Positions 1 through 6,426 of a stretch of 16,053 bases of DNA are shown here, one piece after another. This stretch comes from DATILI01 sp035476635 (GTDB lineage: Bacteria; Pseudomonadota; Gammaproteobacteria; Burkholderiales; Burkholderiaceae_C): positions 1-16,053 of the forward strand of contig DATILI010000117.1 in the NCBI GenBank assembly GCA_035476635.1, written 5' to 3'. The position numbers and the translations under genes are program-made. The notes under the pieces were generated by a model. That model was not told the origin of the DNA, did no database searches, and saw only the letters and a list, made by a program, of their open reading frames with translations. Position 1 is the stretch's first letter, and every line of letters begins with the position of its first letter.

Positions 1-148
1 TAACGTTCCGGGCGACAAGCGCCGGGAATCTGCACCGGTACGGGACCGACGCTGCGCGCGCCGGGCCAGGCCCTTGGCGCGCCGGCCGCCAAAGCGGGCG
101 AGTCGTCGAAACCTTGATTTTATGGCCGGTCTGTCGGAACATTGATCA
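1..148. other. Left-edge GC-rich stretch without a supported gene
   Basis: No convincing coding region is seen here. Bases 6-28 form an imperfect hairpin: arms 6-14 and 20-28, 9 pairs with one G-G mismatch, and a 5-base loop. A second weak fold lies around 59-82 (CGCC/GGCG outside, GGG/CCC inside). Neither is followed by a T run, so neither is a clear intrinsic terminator. They could still be the 3' end of a transcript entering from the left. Several frames are open across the edge, but they are arginine-rich and lack a start with a ribosome binding site. Confidence 0.5.
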
Positions 149-177
149 TTGATTTAACATAATATACATCGTATAAA
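149..177 (+). promoter_or_regulatory. Sigma-70-type promoter for the DUF2231 gene
   Basis: TTGATT (149-154) and TATAAA (172-177) are separated by 17 bases. They match the sigma-70 -35 and -10 consensus at 4/6 and 5/6 positions. The stretch from about 141 to 180 is markedly AT-rich in an otherwise GC-rich window. A start of transcription near 184 is expected. An ATTGAT direct repeat (141-146, 148-153) overlaps the -35 box. An alternative pair, TTGATC (142-147) with TATACA (163-168), has only a 15-base spacer and is less likely. Confidence 0.6.
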
Positions 178-269
178 GTACAAGCCGAAAATGGAAAATG
201 GCGCCGTCCTACATACCGGCTCGACCCGTGCGCCTAGAGTCAATTCGTACCGTCGTCGAAAGGCTTCTC

Positions 270-752
270 ATGAGGACTCCCGCCAATATCGCTGGCCATC
301 CGATTCATCCGATGCTTGTGACCATTCCTATCGGGCTTTGGGTGTTCTCCTTGGTGCTGGACCTGATCTCTCTGGGTTCTCAGACGCCACAGTTATGGGC
401 AGAAATGGCCTATTTCACGATGCTCGGCGGCATCCTGGGTGCGCTGGCCGCTGCGGTGCCGGGGCTGCTTGACTTTCTGTCGCTCCCGAAGGGAGCAATC
501 AAGAAAACGGCGGTCCTGCACATGGGGCTCAATCTCACGATCGTCGCGCTGTACACCGCGAATGCCTGGCTCCGCTACATCGGCATGCCCGGCGACTCCG
601 TGCCGATCGGGCTTTCGATCGCGGCCATCGTCATGTTGCTCGCATCAGGATGGCTGGGCGGAAAAATGGTTTTTCTATCTGGCGTTGGCGTCAGCGCCGC
701 TGGCGCTCAGGAGCGCCCGCCGGGCGTTGAACGACGAGCCACGCACAAATAG
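270..752 (+). CDS. DUF2231 family four-helix membrane protein
   Basis: 160-residue inner-membrane protein of the DUF2231 family, whose function is unknown. It opens with the family's recognisable N-terminus, an RTP-x-IAGHPIHPML-type stretch (HPIHP at residues 10-14). Four hydrophobic helices follow at about 15-37, 49-70, 82-103 and 112-133, and GWLGGKMV closes the last one. The polar tail (about 143-160) is short and poorly conserved. The start at 270 is preferred because it puts the family motif at the N-terminus and has AAAGG six bases or so upstream. An in-frame ATG at 198 would add 24 residues of unconvincing sequence and lies only about 14 bases from the predicted transcription start. 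The gene stands alone behind the promoter at 149-177 and converges on the ankyrin gene (26 bases between stops). Family assignment is good; the role is unknown. Confidence 0.85.
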   Translation: MRTPANIAGHPIHPMLVTIPIGLWVFSLVLDLISLGSQTPQLWAEMAYFTMLGGILGALAAAVPGLLDFLSLPKGAIKKTAVLHMGLNLTIVALYTANAWLRYIGMPGDSVPIGLSIAAIVMLLASGWLGGKMVFLSGVGVSAAGAQERPPGVERRATHK

Positions 753-778
753 CCGAAAAGTCTGAGGGATCACAGGCA

Positions 779-1438
779 TCACCACTTGCCCTTGGGCAGT
801 TTGTCGCGAATCGCCGCGGCGATCAGGTCGGCTGCGTCCTTGCGGCTGACACGGTGCGCAAAATCGATCGCGCTCAGGCCGAGCTGGTTTTTAAGTGTCG
901 GGTCGGCGCCTTCTTCGAGCAGCAATTTCACCGCGGCGGGTGTCCCGTAGTGCGCCGCCATCATCAGCGGCGTCGTGCCGTTGGGCGACTCGGCATCGAT
1001 GTACGCGTGGTTTTCCAGCAGCAGGCGGATCATCTCCAGGTGCCCGTGGGTCGCCGCATAGTGCAATGGCGCCCAGCCGGTCTTGTTCACGTCGGCGCCT
1101 CGGGCAATCAGCTTGCGCGCAATCTCCAGGTGGTTCTTCAGGGCGGCCAACATCAGCGGGCTTTCGTCTTGCGCGGTCCGGCTTTCGACTTCGGTCTTGG
1201 GCCAGTCGATCAGTACGTTGGCCGCCTTCGGCGAAGGCTCGGTCACGGCGAGAAAAAGCCCGTGGATGCCTTTGGGGTCGCGCGTATTGGCGTCAAAACC
1301 GCGTTTGAGAAGAGCCGTGATGGTCTTGGCGTCGTCCTGTTTGATGGCGACGAAGAAATCATCATAGGAGCCAGCATGCGAAAGGCAATATCCAATTAAA
1401 ACAAATAGATATAGCCCACTCTTAAAGTAATTTCTCAT
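779..1438 (-). CDS. Exported ankyrin-repeat protein
   Basis: 219-residue protein with a signal peptide (basic MRNYFK, hydrophobic core to about residue 20, likely cut after SHA at 22). The rest is almost entirely ankyrin repeats, at about 25-55, 56-88, 91-118, 120-151, 153-185 and a degenerate last one at 186-210. The clearest are the third to fifth, with the TPL/APLHYAA and LLL-x-x-GAD signatures. Ankyrin repeats bind other proteins, so a periplasmic binding or scaffolding role is inferred; no catalytic site is seen. The tandem ATGs at 1441 and 1438 share one GGAGG (1446-1450). The second ATG is chosen because it lies 7 rather than 4 bases away. The ycfH stop (1441-1443) overlaps the first ATG, so the gene is the last cistron of the mltG operon and probably translationally coupled. 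Its first 25 codons are AT-rich with rare codons, unlike the rest. Confidence 0.85.
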   Translation of the reverse strand: MRNYFKSGLYLFVLIGYCLSHAGSYDDFFVAIKQDDAKTITALLKRGFDANTRDPKGIHGLFLAVTEPSPKAANVLIDWPKTEVESRTAQDESPLMLAALKNHLEIARKLIARGADVNKTGWAPLHYAATHGHLEMIRLLLENHAYIDAESPNGTTPLMMAAHYGTPAAVKLLLEEGADPTLKNQLGLSAIDFAHRVSRKDAADLIAAAIRDKLPKGKW

Positions 1439-1440
1439 CA

Positions 1441-2241
1441 TTAAACCTCCGCCTGAACGCCCTTGAAGAGCCGTTCAAAATTGATGCTGGTGGCCTGCGC
1501 GATGGTTTCCACCGGAACGCCCTTGATCTCGGCGAGTTGCTTGGCCACGTAGGGTACGTAAGAGGGATTGTTGGTTTTCCCGCGGTACGGCACCGGCGCC
1601 AGATAGGGGCTGTCAGTTTCGATCAGCAGCCGGTCCATGGGGACGAAAGCCGCCACGTCGCGCAGGTCCTGCGCATTCTTGAAGGTCAGGATGCCGGAAA
1701 ACGACACATGAAAGCCCAGGTCCAGCGCCGCCCGCGCCACCTGGCCGGTTTCGGTAAAGCAATGAAAAACGCCGCCGGCAGCACCCGCCGACCCGTCTTC
1801 GCCCTCTTCCCGCAAGATCGCCAGCGTGTCGTCTGACGCGCTGCGGGTATGAATGACCAGGGGCAAGCCCGCCTGCCTGGCCGCGCGGATGTGGGTGCGA
1901 AAGCGTGAGCGCTGCCACTCCATGTCGGCCACGGTGCGCTCGCCCAGGCGGTAGTAGTCGAGCCCGGTTTCCCCGATGCCGACGACGCGCGGCAGGGCGG
2001 CCAGCGCAAGCAGCCCTTGCAGCGTCGGCTCGGTCACGCCCTCGTTGTCGGGGTGCACGCCAGCCGTGGCCCAGAAGTTGTCGTACTGCGTGGCCAGGCC
2101 GTGCACCGCATCGAACTCTTCCAGCGTGGTGCAAATACAAAGCGCGCGGTCCACGCTGGCCTTGGCCATGGCCTCGCGGATGGCGGGCAGCTGGGCGGCC
2201 AGTTCGGGAAAAGTCAGGTGGCAGTGGGAATCGGTAAACAT
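1441..2241 (-). CDS. ycfH: TatD/YcfH family metal-dependent hydrolase
   Basis: 266-residue TIM-barrel metallohydrolase of the TatD family, cytoplasmic. Members are metal-dependent nucleases or DNases; the exact substrate of the YcfH branch is not settled. Visible metal-site residues are the HCH pair H6/H8 in the opening FTDSHCHL, E91 in GIGETGLD, H131 in VIHTR, H160 in FHCFT and D210 in ETDSPYLAP. The 260-residue length is normal. The ATG at 2241 is chosen because it gives the family-typical MFTDSHCHL start. A TTG at 2247 would add two residues, and neither has a clear Shine-Dalgarno. It lies between pilZ (84 bases upstream, containing a hairpin) and the ankyrin gene. The position after tmk-holB is that of E. 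coli ycfH, which supports the symbol. Confidence 0.93.
   Translation of the reverse strand: MFTDSHCHLTFPELAAQLPAIREAMAKASVDRALCICTTLEEFDAVHGLATQYDNFWATAGVHPDNEGVTEPTLQGLLALAALPRVVGIGETGLDYYRLGERTVADMEWQRSRFRTHIRAARQAGLPLVIHTRSASDDTLAILREEGEDGSAGAAGGVFHCFTETGQVARAALDLGFHVSFSGILTFKNAQDLRDVAAFVPMDRLLIETDSPYLAPVPYRGKTNNPSYVPYVAKQLAEIKGVPVETIAQATSINFERLFKGVQAEV
1446..1450 (-). promoter_or_regulatory. Ribosome binding site deciding the ankyrin gene start
   Basis: GGAGG on the minus strand lies inside the last codons of ycfH. It is 4 bases from the first ATG (1441) and 7 bases from the second (1438), which favours the second. It is one of the few strong Shine-Dalgarno sites in the window. Confidence 0.6.
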
Positions 2242-2289
2242 CGGCAATACAACGGAGATGCCTGCCCTGTGCGCGGCTCGGCTTGGAAT

Positions 2290-2314
2290 GTTCGCCGCAG
2301 AGAATGCAGCGAAC
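2290..2314 (-). other. Intercistronic RNA hairpin between pilZ and ycfH
   Basis: Arms 2290-2299 and 2305-2314 pair over 10 positions around a 5-base loop (2300-2304). The only non-Watson-Crick position is a G-U wobble when read as minus-strand RNA; on the plus strand the same position is a C-A mismatch. The structure therefore fits the transcribed strand of the operon. It lies 11 bases past the pilZ stop (2326). No T run follows, so it is not a standard terminator. An mRNA stability or processing element, or an attenuator before ycfH, is possible. Confidence 0.6.
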
Positions 2315-2325
2315 CAGGAGCGCGT

Positions 2326-2682
2326 TCAGATGGTCTGGGTCGGTCGGTCGGAAGCCAGGTGCCCGCCGAGCAGCTCTTCGATCTTGATCTTGAGCAGGCG
2401 GGATTTTTCATCCTTCGGGAATTGAATGCCCACGCCCTGGGTCCGGTTGCCGGCCGCGCGCGGCGGTGTCACCCAGGCCACGCGGCCCGCCACCGGATAG
2501 CGCTGCGGATCTTCCGGCAGCGAGAGCAGCACATAGACGTCGTCGCCCAGGCGGTATTCGCGCGCGGTCGGGATGAACATGCCACCTTCGGCGAACAAGG
2601 GAATATAAGCCGCATAGAGCGCGGCCTTTTCCTTGATGGCGAGCTGGATGACACTGGGGCGGGGGGTGGAGGGAGTGCTCAT
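2326..2682 (-). CDS. pilZ: Type IV pilus protein PilZ
   Basis: 118-residue single PilZ domain, the same length as I recall for the Pseudomonas type IV pilus PilZ, with a similar course: an IKEKAALYAAYIP N-terminal strand, GGMFIPT, LGDDVYVLLSLPED, VAGRVAWVTP, QGVGIQF and a DRPTQTI tail. The RxxxR and D/N-x-S-x-x-G residues that bind cyclic di-GMP in other PilZ domains are not present. As in known pilus-type PilZ proteins it is expected not to bind the nucleotide, and instead to work through PilB and a GGDEF/EAL partner (FimX-type) in pilus assembly. It begins 10 bases after the holB stop. The gene order holB-pilZ-tatD also occurs in pseudomonads. No pilus structural genes lie in this window, so the rest of the machinery must be elsewhere. 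Confidence 0.93.
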   Translation of the reverse strand: MSTPSTPRPSVIQLAIKEKAALYAAYIPLFAEGGMFIPTAREYRLGDDVYVLLSLPEDPQRYPVAGRVAWVTPPRAAGNRTQGVGIQFPKDEKSRLLKIKIEELLGGHLASDRPTQTI

Positions 2683-2692
2683 AAGCGCGGAC

Positions 2693-3688
2693 TTAGTTGC
2701 GCGAGTTTAGGGCGTTTCGTGCCTGGCTCACAAGGGCTTCGAGCATCAAACCCGCATTGAAGGGATGCTCCGCAGTGCGGGCGCTGGCCAAAAGCGCCTT
2801 GGACCAGCGCGTGAGGCTGCCAAACGAGGCAGCGACGGGCAGGTCGGCGCTGTCAAAGAACTGGGGCGAAGCGCCGGCGCGCATGGCCAGCAGGTCATGG
2901 CAAACCTTTTGCAGCGCGTCGATGGCCTGGGGCGGCGTCCAGTCGGCCAGGGCGGACACCTCGCCGCGCGACAAGGCCTTGGGCAGCAAGGCCCAGCGCT
3001 TGGGGTCGCGGCCCGACTGCACGAACTGCAATGCATCGTCCGGCCGGCCGCCCGCGGCGCGCAGCAGCGTGCGTGCATCAGCTGACGCCACGCCCTGCAC
3101 TTGCAACCAGGCCAATGCGGCCTCTTCCACGGGCCAGACCATGGTGTGGCCCAGGCAGCGGCTGCGGATGGTCGGCAGCAGCTGGTGCGCCGATTCGCTG
3201 GCCAGCACGAATTTCACGTCGCCCGCGGGCTCTTCCAGCGTCTTGAGCAAGGCATTGGCCGTGATGTTGTTCATGCGCTCGGCCGGGTACACCAGCACCG
3301 CCTTGCCGCGGCCGCGGGCACTGGTGCGCTGGGCAAATTCCACGGCATCGCGCATGGCGTCGACCCGGATTTCCTTGCTGGCCTTGCGCTTCTTGTCGTC
3401 GATGTCCTGCTGGGCCTTTTCGCTCAAGGGCCAGCCGTGCTCGATCATCACGGTTTCGGGCATCAGGACGCACAGATCGGCATGGGTGTGCACGTCGATG
3501 GCGTGGCAGCTGCCGCAAACGCCGCACGCCCCTTGTGCATTGGGCGCCTCGCAAAGCCAGCTGCGCACCAGGTCGAGCGCAAGCCGGTATTGCCCCAGGC
3601 CCGAGGGGCCCTGCAACAGCCAGGCGTGGCCGCGCTGCGCACGCAGGCTCGCCAGCTGCTGCACCAGCCAAGGCGCTGATGGGGTCAT
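2693..3688 (-). CDS. holB: DNA polymerase III subunit delta prime
   Basis: 331-residue delta prime subunit of the sliding-clamp loader. It acts with delta and tau/gamma to place the beta clamp on DNA. Visible marks: HAWLLQGPSGLGQYRLALDL at 21-40, a degenerate P-loop where the usual Lys-Ser/Thr are Gln-Tyr, as expected for a subunit that does not hydrolyse ATP; a four-cysteine zinc module (C46, C55, C58, C61); NALLKTLEEP at 145-154; and the SRC motif (176-178) that supplies the arginine finger to the neighbouring subunit. A much longer open frame continues upstream through the repeat and tmk, but the ATG at 3688 gives the family start and has GGAGG at 3695-3699, six bases away. The gene follows tmk across an 85-base repeat-bearing gap and precedes pilZ by 10 bases. 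Confidence 0.95.
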   Translation of the reverse strand: MTPSAPWLVQQLASLRAQRGHAWLLQGPSGLGQYRLALDLVRSWLCEAPNAQGACGVCGSCHAIDVHTHADLCVLMPETVMIEHGWPLSEKAQQDIDDKKRKASKEIRVDAMRDAVEFAQRTSARGRGKAVLVYPAERMNNITANALLKTLEEPAGDVKFVLASESAHQLLPTIRSRCLGHTMVWPVEEAALAWLQVQGVASADARTLLRAAGGRPDDALQFVQSGRDPKRWALLPKALSRGEVSALADWTPPQAIDALQKVCHDLLAMRAGASPQFFDSADLPVAASFGSLTRWSKALLASARTAEHPFNAGLMLEALVSQARNALNSRN

Positions 3689-3788
3689 TTCAGGCCTCCG
3701 TCGGGCCGCCCCAAGGCAGGCCTGGGCCCCCTCGGGGTGCAGCGCAGCACACGCAGTGGCAAGCGTGGGGGCTTCATTTCGGCCCCCC
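3685..3788. repeat. GC-rich palindromic intergenic repeat between tmk and holB
   Basis: The 85-base gap 3689-3773 is not coding. It carries a structured GC-rich element. GGGGGC (3767-3772) pairs with GCCCCC (3782-3787) across a 9-base loop that contains the tmk stop codon. A CCCC/GGGG dyad lies near 3727-3737, and a further partial dyad around 3705-3723. TCATTTC plus GGCC occurs at both ends: 3685-3691 followed by AGGCC, and 3774-3780 followed by GGCC. From memory, closely similar stretches (with AAGCGTGGGGGC and CGGGCCGCCCCAAGG) are scattered between genes in Comamonadaceae genomes. The copy number in this genome cannot be seen from one window. No intrinsic terminator T run is present. Confidence 0.65.
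3695..3699 (-). promoter_or_regulatory. Ribosome binding site deciding the holB start
   Basis: GGAGG on the minus strand, six bases before the ATG at 3688. It settles the start inside a much longer open frame, and it lies in the edge of the GC-rich repeat. Confidence 0.65.
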
Positions 3789-4448
3789 ATTGGACGCCAC
3801 CATGATGGCCAGCCAGCCGCGCCGCACGAATACGCTGGTGATCTGCTGCCAGACCTTGTAGCGCTCCTGCCCCGCATCAATGCGTACGAAGCGCTGCGGC
3901 GCACTGGCCGCGCGCTCGGCATAGCCAAGGGTGACGCGGCGGAAGAACTCCGCCGACTGGGCTTCGAACTTGTCGGGCGCGCGCGCCCCAGCCAGGCGTT
4001 GCGCGGCCACTTCGGGGTCGAGGTCGAACCATACGGTGAGGTCAGGCTGGCGAATGGCGCCGGCCGCATCGCCGGTGGATTGCACCCATTGCTCCAGCAG
4101 CGCCAGCACTTCGCGGCTGAAGCCACGGCCTGCGCCCTGGTAGGCAAAGCTGGCATCGGTGAAGCGGTCGCACAAGACCACCTCGCCACGCGCCAGCGCC
4201 GGCTCGATCACCCGCAGCAGATGGTCGCGCCGGGCCGCGAAGATCAGCAGTGCCTCGGTCAGCGGGTCCATCGCCTCGTGCAGGATCAGGGCGCGCAACT
4301 TTTCAGCCAAGGGCGTGCCGCCCGGCTCGCGCGTCAGCGTCACCACCCTGCCCTGGATGCGGAACGCCGCCGCCAGTGCATCGATGTGCGTGGACTTGCC
4401 GGCACCGTCGATGCCTTCGAAACTGATGAAAAGACCGGGCTTGCTCAT
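3774..4448 (-). CDS. tmk: Thymidylate kinase
   Basis: 224-residue dTMP kinase, making dTDP from dTMP and ATP for DNA synthesis; cytoplasmic. It shows the P-loop in FEGIDGAGKST (10-20), the TREPGG motif (39-44) that contacts dTMP, the DRF triad (94-96), YQGAGRG (103-109), and a lid around 151-162. The family usually ends soon after the helix containing VWQQI. Here about 11 more residues (AIMVASNGGPK) follow, and the last three codons and the stop lie inside the hairpin of the adjoining repeat, so the C-terminus may have been extended by that element. It starts 21 bases after the mltG stop without a strong Shine-Dalgarno. The mltG-tmk-holB order is widely conserved in proteobacteria. Confidence 0.96.
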   Translation of the reverse strand: MSKPGLFISFEGIDGAGKSTHIDALAAAFRIQGRVVTLTREPGGTPLAEKLRALILHEAMDPLTEALLIFAARRDHLLRVIEPALARGEVVLCDRFTDASFAYQGAGRGFSREVLALLEQWVQSTGDAAGAIRQPDLTVWFDLDPEVAAQRLAGARAPDKFEAQSAEFFRRVTLGYAERAASAPQRFVRIDAGQERYKVWQQITSVFVRRGWLAIMVASNGGPK

Positions 4449-4469
4449 TTGGCGTCTTGTGAATGCTGT

Positions 4470-5471
4470 TTACTGCCCGCGCTGGAATTTGTTCACTGCT
4501 CGATTGTGCTCGTCCAGCGAGACGCTGAAGTGGCTGCTGCCGTCGCCCCTGGCAACGAAGTACAGTGCCTTGGTTGACGCCGGCTGCACCGCCGCCAGTA
4601 AGGCCGCCTTGCCGGGCATGGCGATGGGGGTCGGCGGCAAGCCGGCGCGGGTATAGGTGTTCCATGGCGTGTCGGTCTGCAAGTCCTTCTTGCGCAGGTT
4701 GCCGTCAAACGACTCACCGAGGCCGTAGATCACGGTCGGGTCGGTCTGCAGCAGCATGCCGCTGCGCAGGCGATTGCTGAACACGCCCGCGATCATCGGG
4801 CGGTCGCTGGGTTTACCGGTTTCCTTTTCCACGATGCTCGCCAGGATCAGCGCCTCTTCCGGCGTCTTGAGCGGCCCATCGGGCGAGCGCAGGGCCCAGG
4901 CAGCGTCCAGTTTCTTGTCCATGGCGCGCATCGCGCGCTTGAGCAGCGCCAGGTCGCTGGACCCCTTGGCATACGTATAGGTGTCGGGGAAAAAGCGACC
5001 CTCGGGGTGCAGGCCGGGCCGGCCCAGCGCGGTCATGATCTCTTGCGCATTCAGCGCCTTGGTGTCGGGCTTGAGATTCTCGCCCTTGGCCAGGGCCTGG
5101 CGCAGCTGGCGGAAGTTCCAGCCTTCCACCAGCGTCACGGCGCGCAGCGTTTCCTCGCCGCGCACCAGTTTATCCAGCATTTCGCGCGGCGAGGTACCGC
5201 CCTCGATCTCATAGCTGCCAGCCTTGATCTGGCGTGCCTCGCCGGACAAGCGAAACCACCAGTACAAGGCGGCCGGGTACACCGCGGCACCGCTGTCGGC
5301 CACGGCCTGGGCCACGGCACGCGGCGTGGTGCCCGGCTCGATCGACAGGTCCAGGGGCTCCGCGCCGCGGTACATCGGCTCTTCCAGCCACCACCAGGCG
5401 CCACCGCCTGCCAGTGCGGTAATCAAAAACAGGCCCAACAAGATTCGGCGCACAGCCCTACGACCCTTCAT
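4470..5471 (-). CDS. mltG: Endolytic murein transglycosylase MltG
   Basis: 333-residue inner-membrane lytic transglycosylase (YceG-like), which cuts nascent glycan strands during wall synthesis. One transmembrane helix (about 9-29) follows a basic N-terminus (KGRRAVRR). It is followed by a LysM-like region with IEPGTTPRAVAQAV (45-58) and then the catalytic domain: EGRFFPDTY (157-165), ASIVEKET (211-218) carrying the catalytic glutamate, LQTDPTVIYG (241-250), NTY (271-273), GLPPTPIAMPG (277-287) and an FVARGDG / HFSVSLDEHN end. The ATG at 5471 is chosen because it gives the normal membrane start. Earlier in-frame starts would run into ygfZ on the other strand. It is the first gene of the six-cistron operon down to the ankyrin gene. 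No convincing Shine-Dalgarno is seen, and any promoter must overlap the ygfZ start region. Confidence 0.95.
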   Translation of the reverse strand: MKGRRAVRRILLGLFLITALAGGGAWWWLEEPMYRGAEPLDLSIEPGTTPRAVAQAVADSGAAVYPAALYWWFRLSGEARQIKAGSYEIEGGTSPREMLDKLVRGEETLRAVTLVEGWNFRQLRQALAKGENLKPDTKALNAQEIMTALGRPGLHPEGRFFPDTYTYAKGSSDLALLKRAMRAMDKKLDAAWALRSPDGPLKTPEEALILASIVEKETGKPSDRPMIAGVFSNRLRSGMLLQTDPTVIYGLGESFDGNLRKKDLQTDTPWNTYTRAGLPPTPIAMPGKAALLAAVQPASTKALYFVARGDGSSHFSVSLDEHNRAVNKFQRGQ

Positions 5472-5500
5472 GAAATGCAGCGGCGATGATAATTCACCGC
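5472..5500. promoter_or_regulatory. Short divergent spacer between mltG and ygfZ
   Basis: This 29-base gap separates two divergent starts and must carry or abut the 5' ends of both transcripts. Any -35 element of one gene therefore lies inside the coding sequence of the other. On the minus strand a TATCAT hexamer is a weak -10 candidate. No strong promoter or operator can be named. Confidence 0.3.
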
Positions 5501-6421
5501 ATGAACGAAGCACTTCTAGGCATTGCCGCCCTGCCCCATTGGGGCGTGATCCGGGTTGAGGGCGAGGACGCGGCCAAGTTTTTGCACGGCCAATTGACGC
5601 ATGACTTTTCCCTGCTGGGCCTGTCCGAGGCGCGCCTGGCAGCACTGTGCACGGCCAAAGGGCGCATGCAGGCGAGTTTTGTGGGCTTCAAGCGCAGCCC
5701 TGCCGAGATCTTGCTGCTGTGCAGCCAGGACATCCTCGCGCCCACACTCAAACGCCTGTCCATGTTCGTGCTGCGCGCCAAGGCCAGGCTCACCGACGCC
5801 AGCGCCGAATACGTGCTGGCCGGGCTCGCCGGGGATGCGGTGATCGCGCCGATCGCAAACCGCGGCCTCGCTGCATGGGCCAAGGCCGAATCCGGCGCGG
5901 CGAGCGTGGTGGGCCTGTATCCGGCGGACGCTGTGGCCCGCGCGCTTTGGGTCGCACCGGCTGGCACCGCGCTGCCTTCCGGCGCGGCACTGGCAACCGG
6001 GCTGTGGCAGTGGGGCGAGGTGCGCAGCGCCATCGCCACCATCACGGCGCCCATCGTCGAAGCCTTCGTGCCGCAGATGCTCAACTACGAATCCGTGGGC
6101 GGCGTGAACTTCAAGAAGGGCTGCTACCCCGGCCAGGAAGTGGTGGCGCGCAGCCAGTTTCGCGGCACCCTCAAGCGGCGTGCCTATCTGGTGCACGCTG
6201 ACGCGCCCTTGACCGCCGGCCAGGAAGTGTTCCATGCCAGCGATCCCGAACAGCCTTGCGGCACGGTGGCCCAAGCCGCCGCGACGCCCGCGGGCGGCTA
6301 CGACGCCATCGTGTCCATGCAGGTGGCCGCGGCTGCCGGCGGCAGGCTTTGCGCTGGCACACCCGCCGGGCCCGAACTGACGCTGCTGCCCCTGCCCTAC
6401 GCCTTGCTGGACGACATCTGA
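5501..6421 (+). CDS. ygfZ: Folate-binding Fe-S cluster maintenance protein YgfZ
   Basis: 306-residue YgfZ/IBA57-type protein, related to aminomethyltransferase GcvT. It uses tetrahydrofolate to help keep certain Fe-S enzymes functional; cytoplasmic. The signature KGCYPGQEVVARSQFRG stands at 206-222, with the family cysteine C208. The N-terminal part has FLHGQLTHD (27-35), and the folate-site region is NYESVGGVNF (195-204). An ATG at 5486 would add five residues. The start at 5501 is preferred because MNEALLGIAALPHWGVIRVEG resembles related proteins, but neither start has a good ribosome binding site. It diverges from mltG with 29 bases between starts and converges tail to tail with the O-antigen-ligase gene (5 bases between stops). 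Confidence 0.93.
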   Translation: MNEALLGIAALPHWGVIRVEGEDAAKFLHGQLTHDFSLLGLSEARLAALCTAKGRMQASFVGFKRSPAEILLLCSQDILAPTLKRLSMFVLRAKARLTDASAEYVLAGLAGDAVIAPIANRGLAAWAKAESGAASVVGLYPADAVARALWVAPAGTALPSGAALATGLWQWGEVRSAIATITAPIVEAFVPQMLNYESVGGVNFKKGCYPGQEVVARSQFRGTLKRRAYLVHADAPLTAGQEVFHASDPEQPCGTVAQAAATPAGGYDAIVSMQVAAAAGGRLCAGTPAGPELTLLPLPYALLDDI

Positions 6422-6426
6422 CAGGC

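Noticed and set aside
21..40. Degenerate P-loop in holB region read as a damaged ATPase (coordinates are HolB residue numbers)
   Set aside because: Delta prime subunits normally lack a working P-loop, so Gln-Tyr at the Lys-Ser/Thr positions is expected and not a sign of decay.
1..142. Minus-strand open frame from an ATG at 142 running off the left edge (MFRQTGHKIKV...)
   Set aside because: About 47 codons, arginine-rich, no ribosome binding site and no recognisable domain. Several other frames are open over the same GC-rich stretch, so it cannot be told from chance.
142..155. FNR/CRP-type operator from two TTGAT half-sites upstream of the DUF2231 gene
   Set aside because: The half-sites are direct, not inverted (TTGAT-x-x-TTGAT). 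They do not make the TTGAT-N4-ATCAA palindrome.
3767..3787. Intrinsic terminator after tmk
   Set aside because: The stem is GC-rich and positioned at the stop, but no T run follows on the transcribed strand, and holB continues the operon.
2693..4189. Single 498-codon minus-strand frame covering holB and part of tmk
   Set aside because: The upstream 167 codons are an off-frame reading of tmk and of the repeat. holB starts at 3688 with GGAGG and the family N-terminus.
2697..4577. 626-codon plus-strand open frame opposite holB and tmk
   Set aside because: It is an antisense shadow in GC-rich DNA of two clearly real genes; the product has no recognisable domain.
5501..6421. ygfZ as a GcvT aminomethyltransferase
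   Set aside because: The length of 306 residues and the KGCYPGQE signature mark YgfZ; no glycine-cleavage genes adjoin it.
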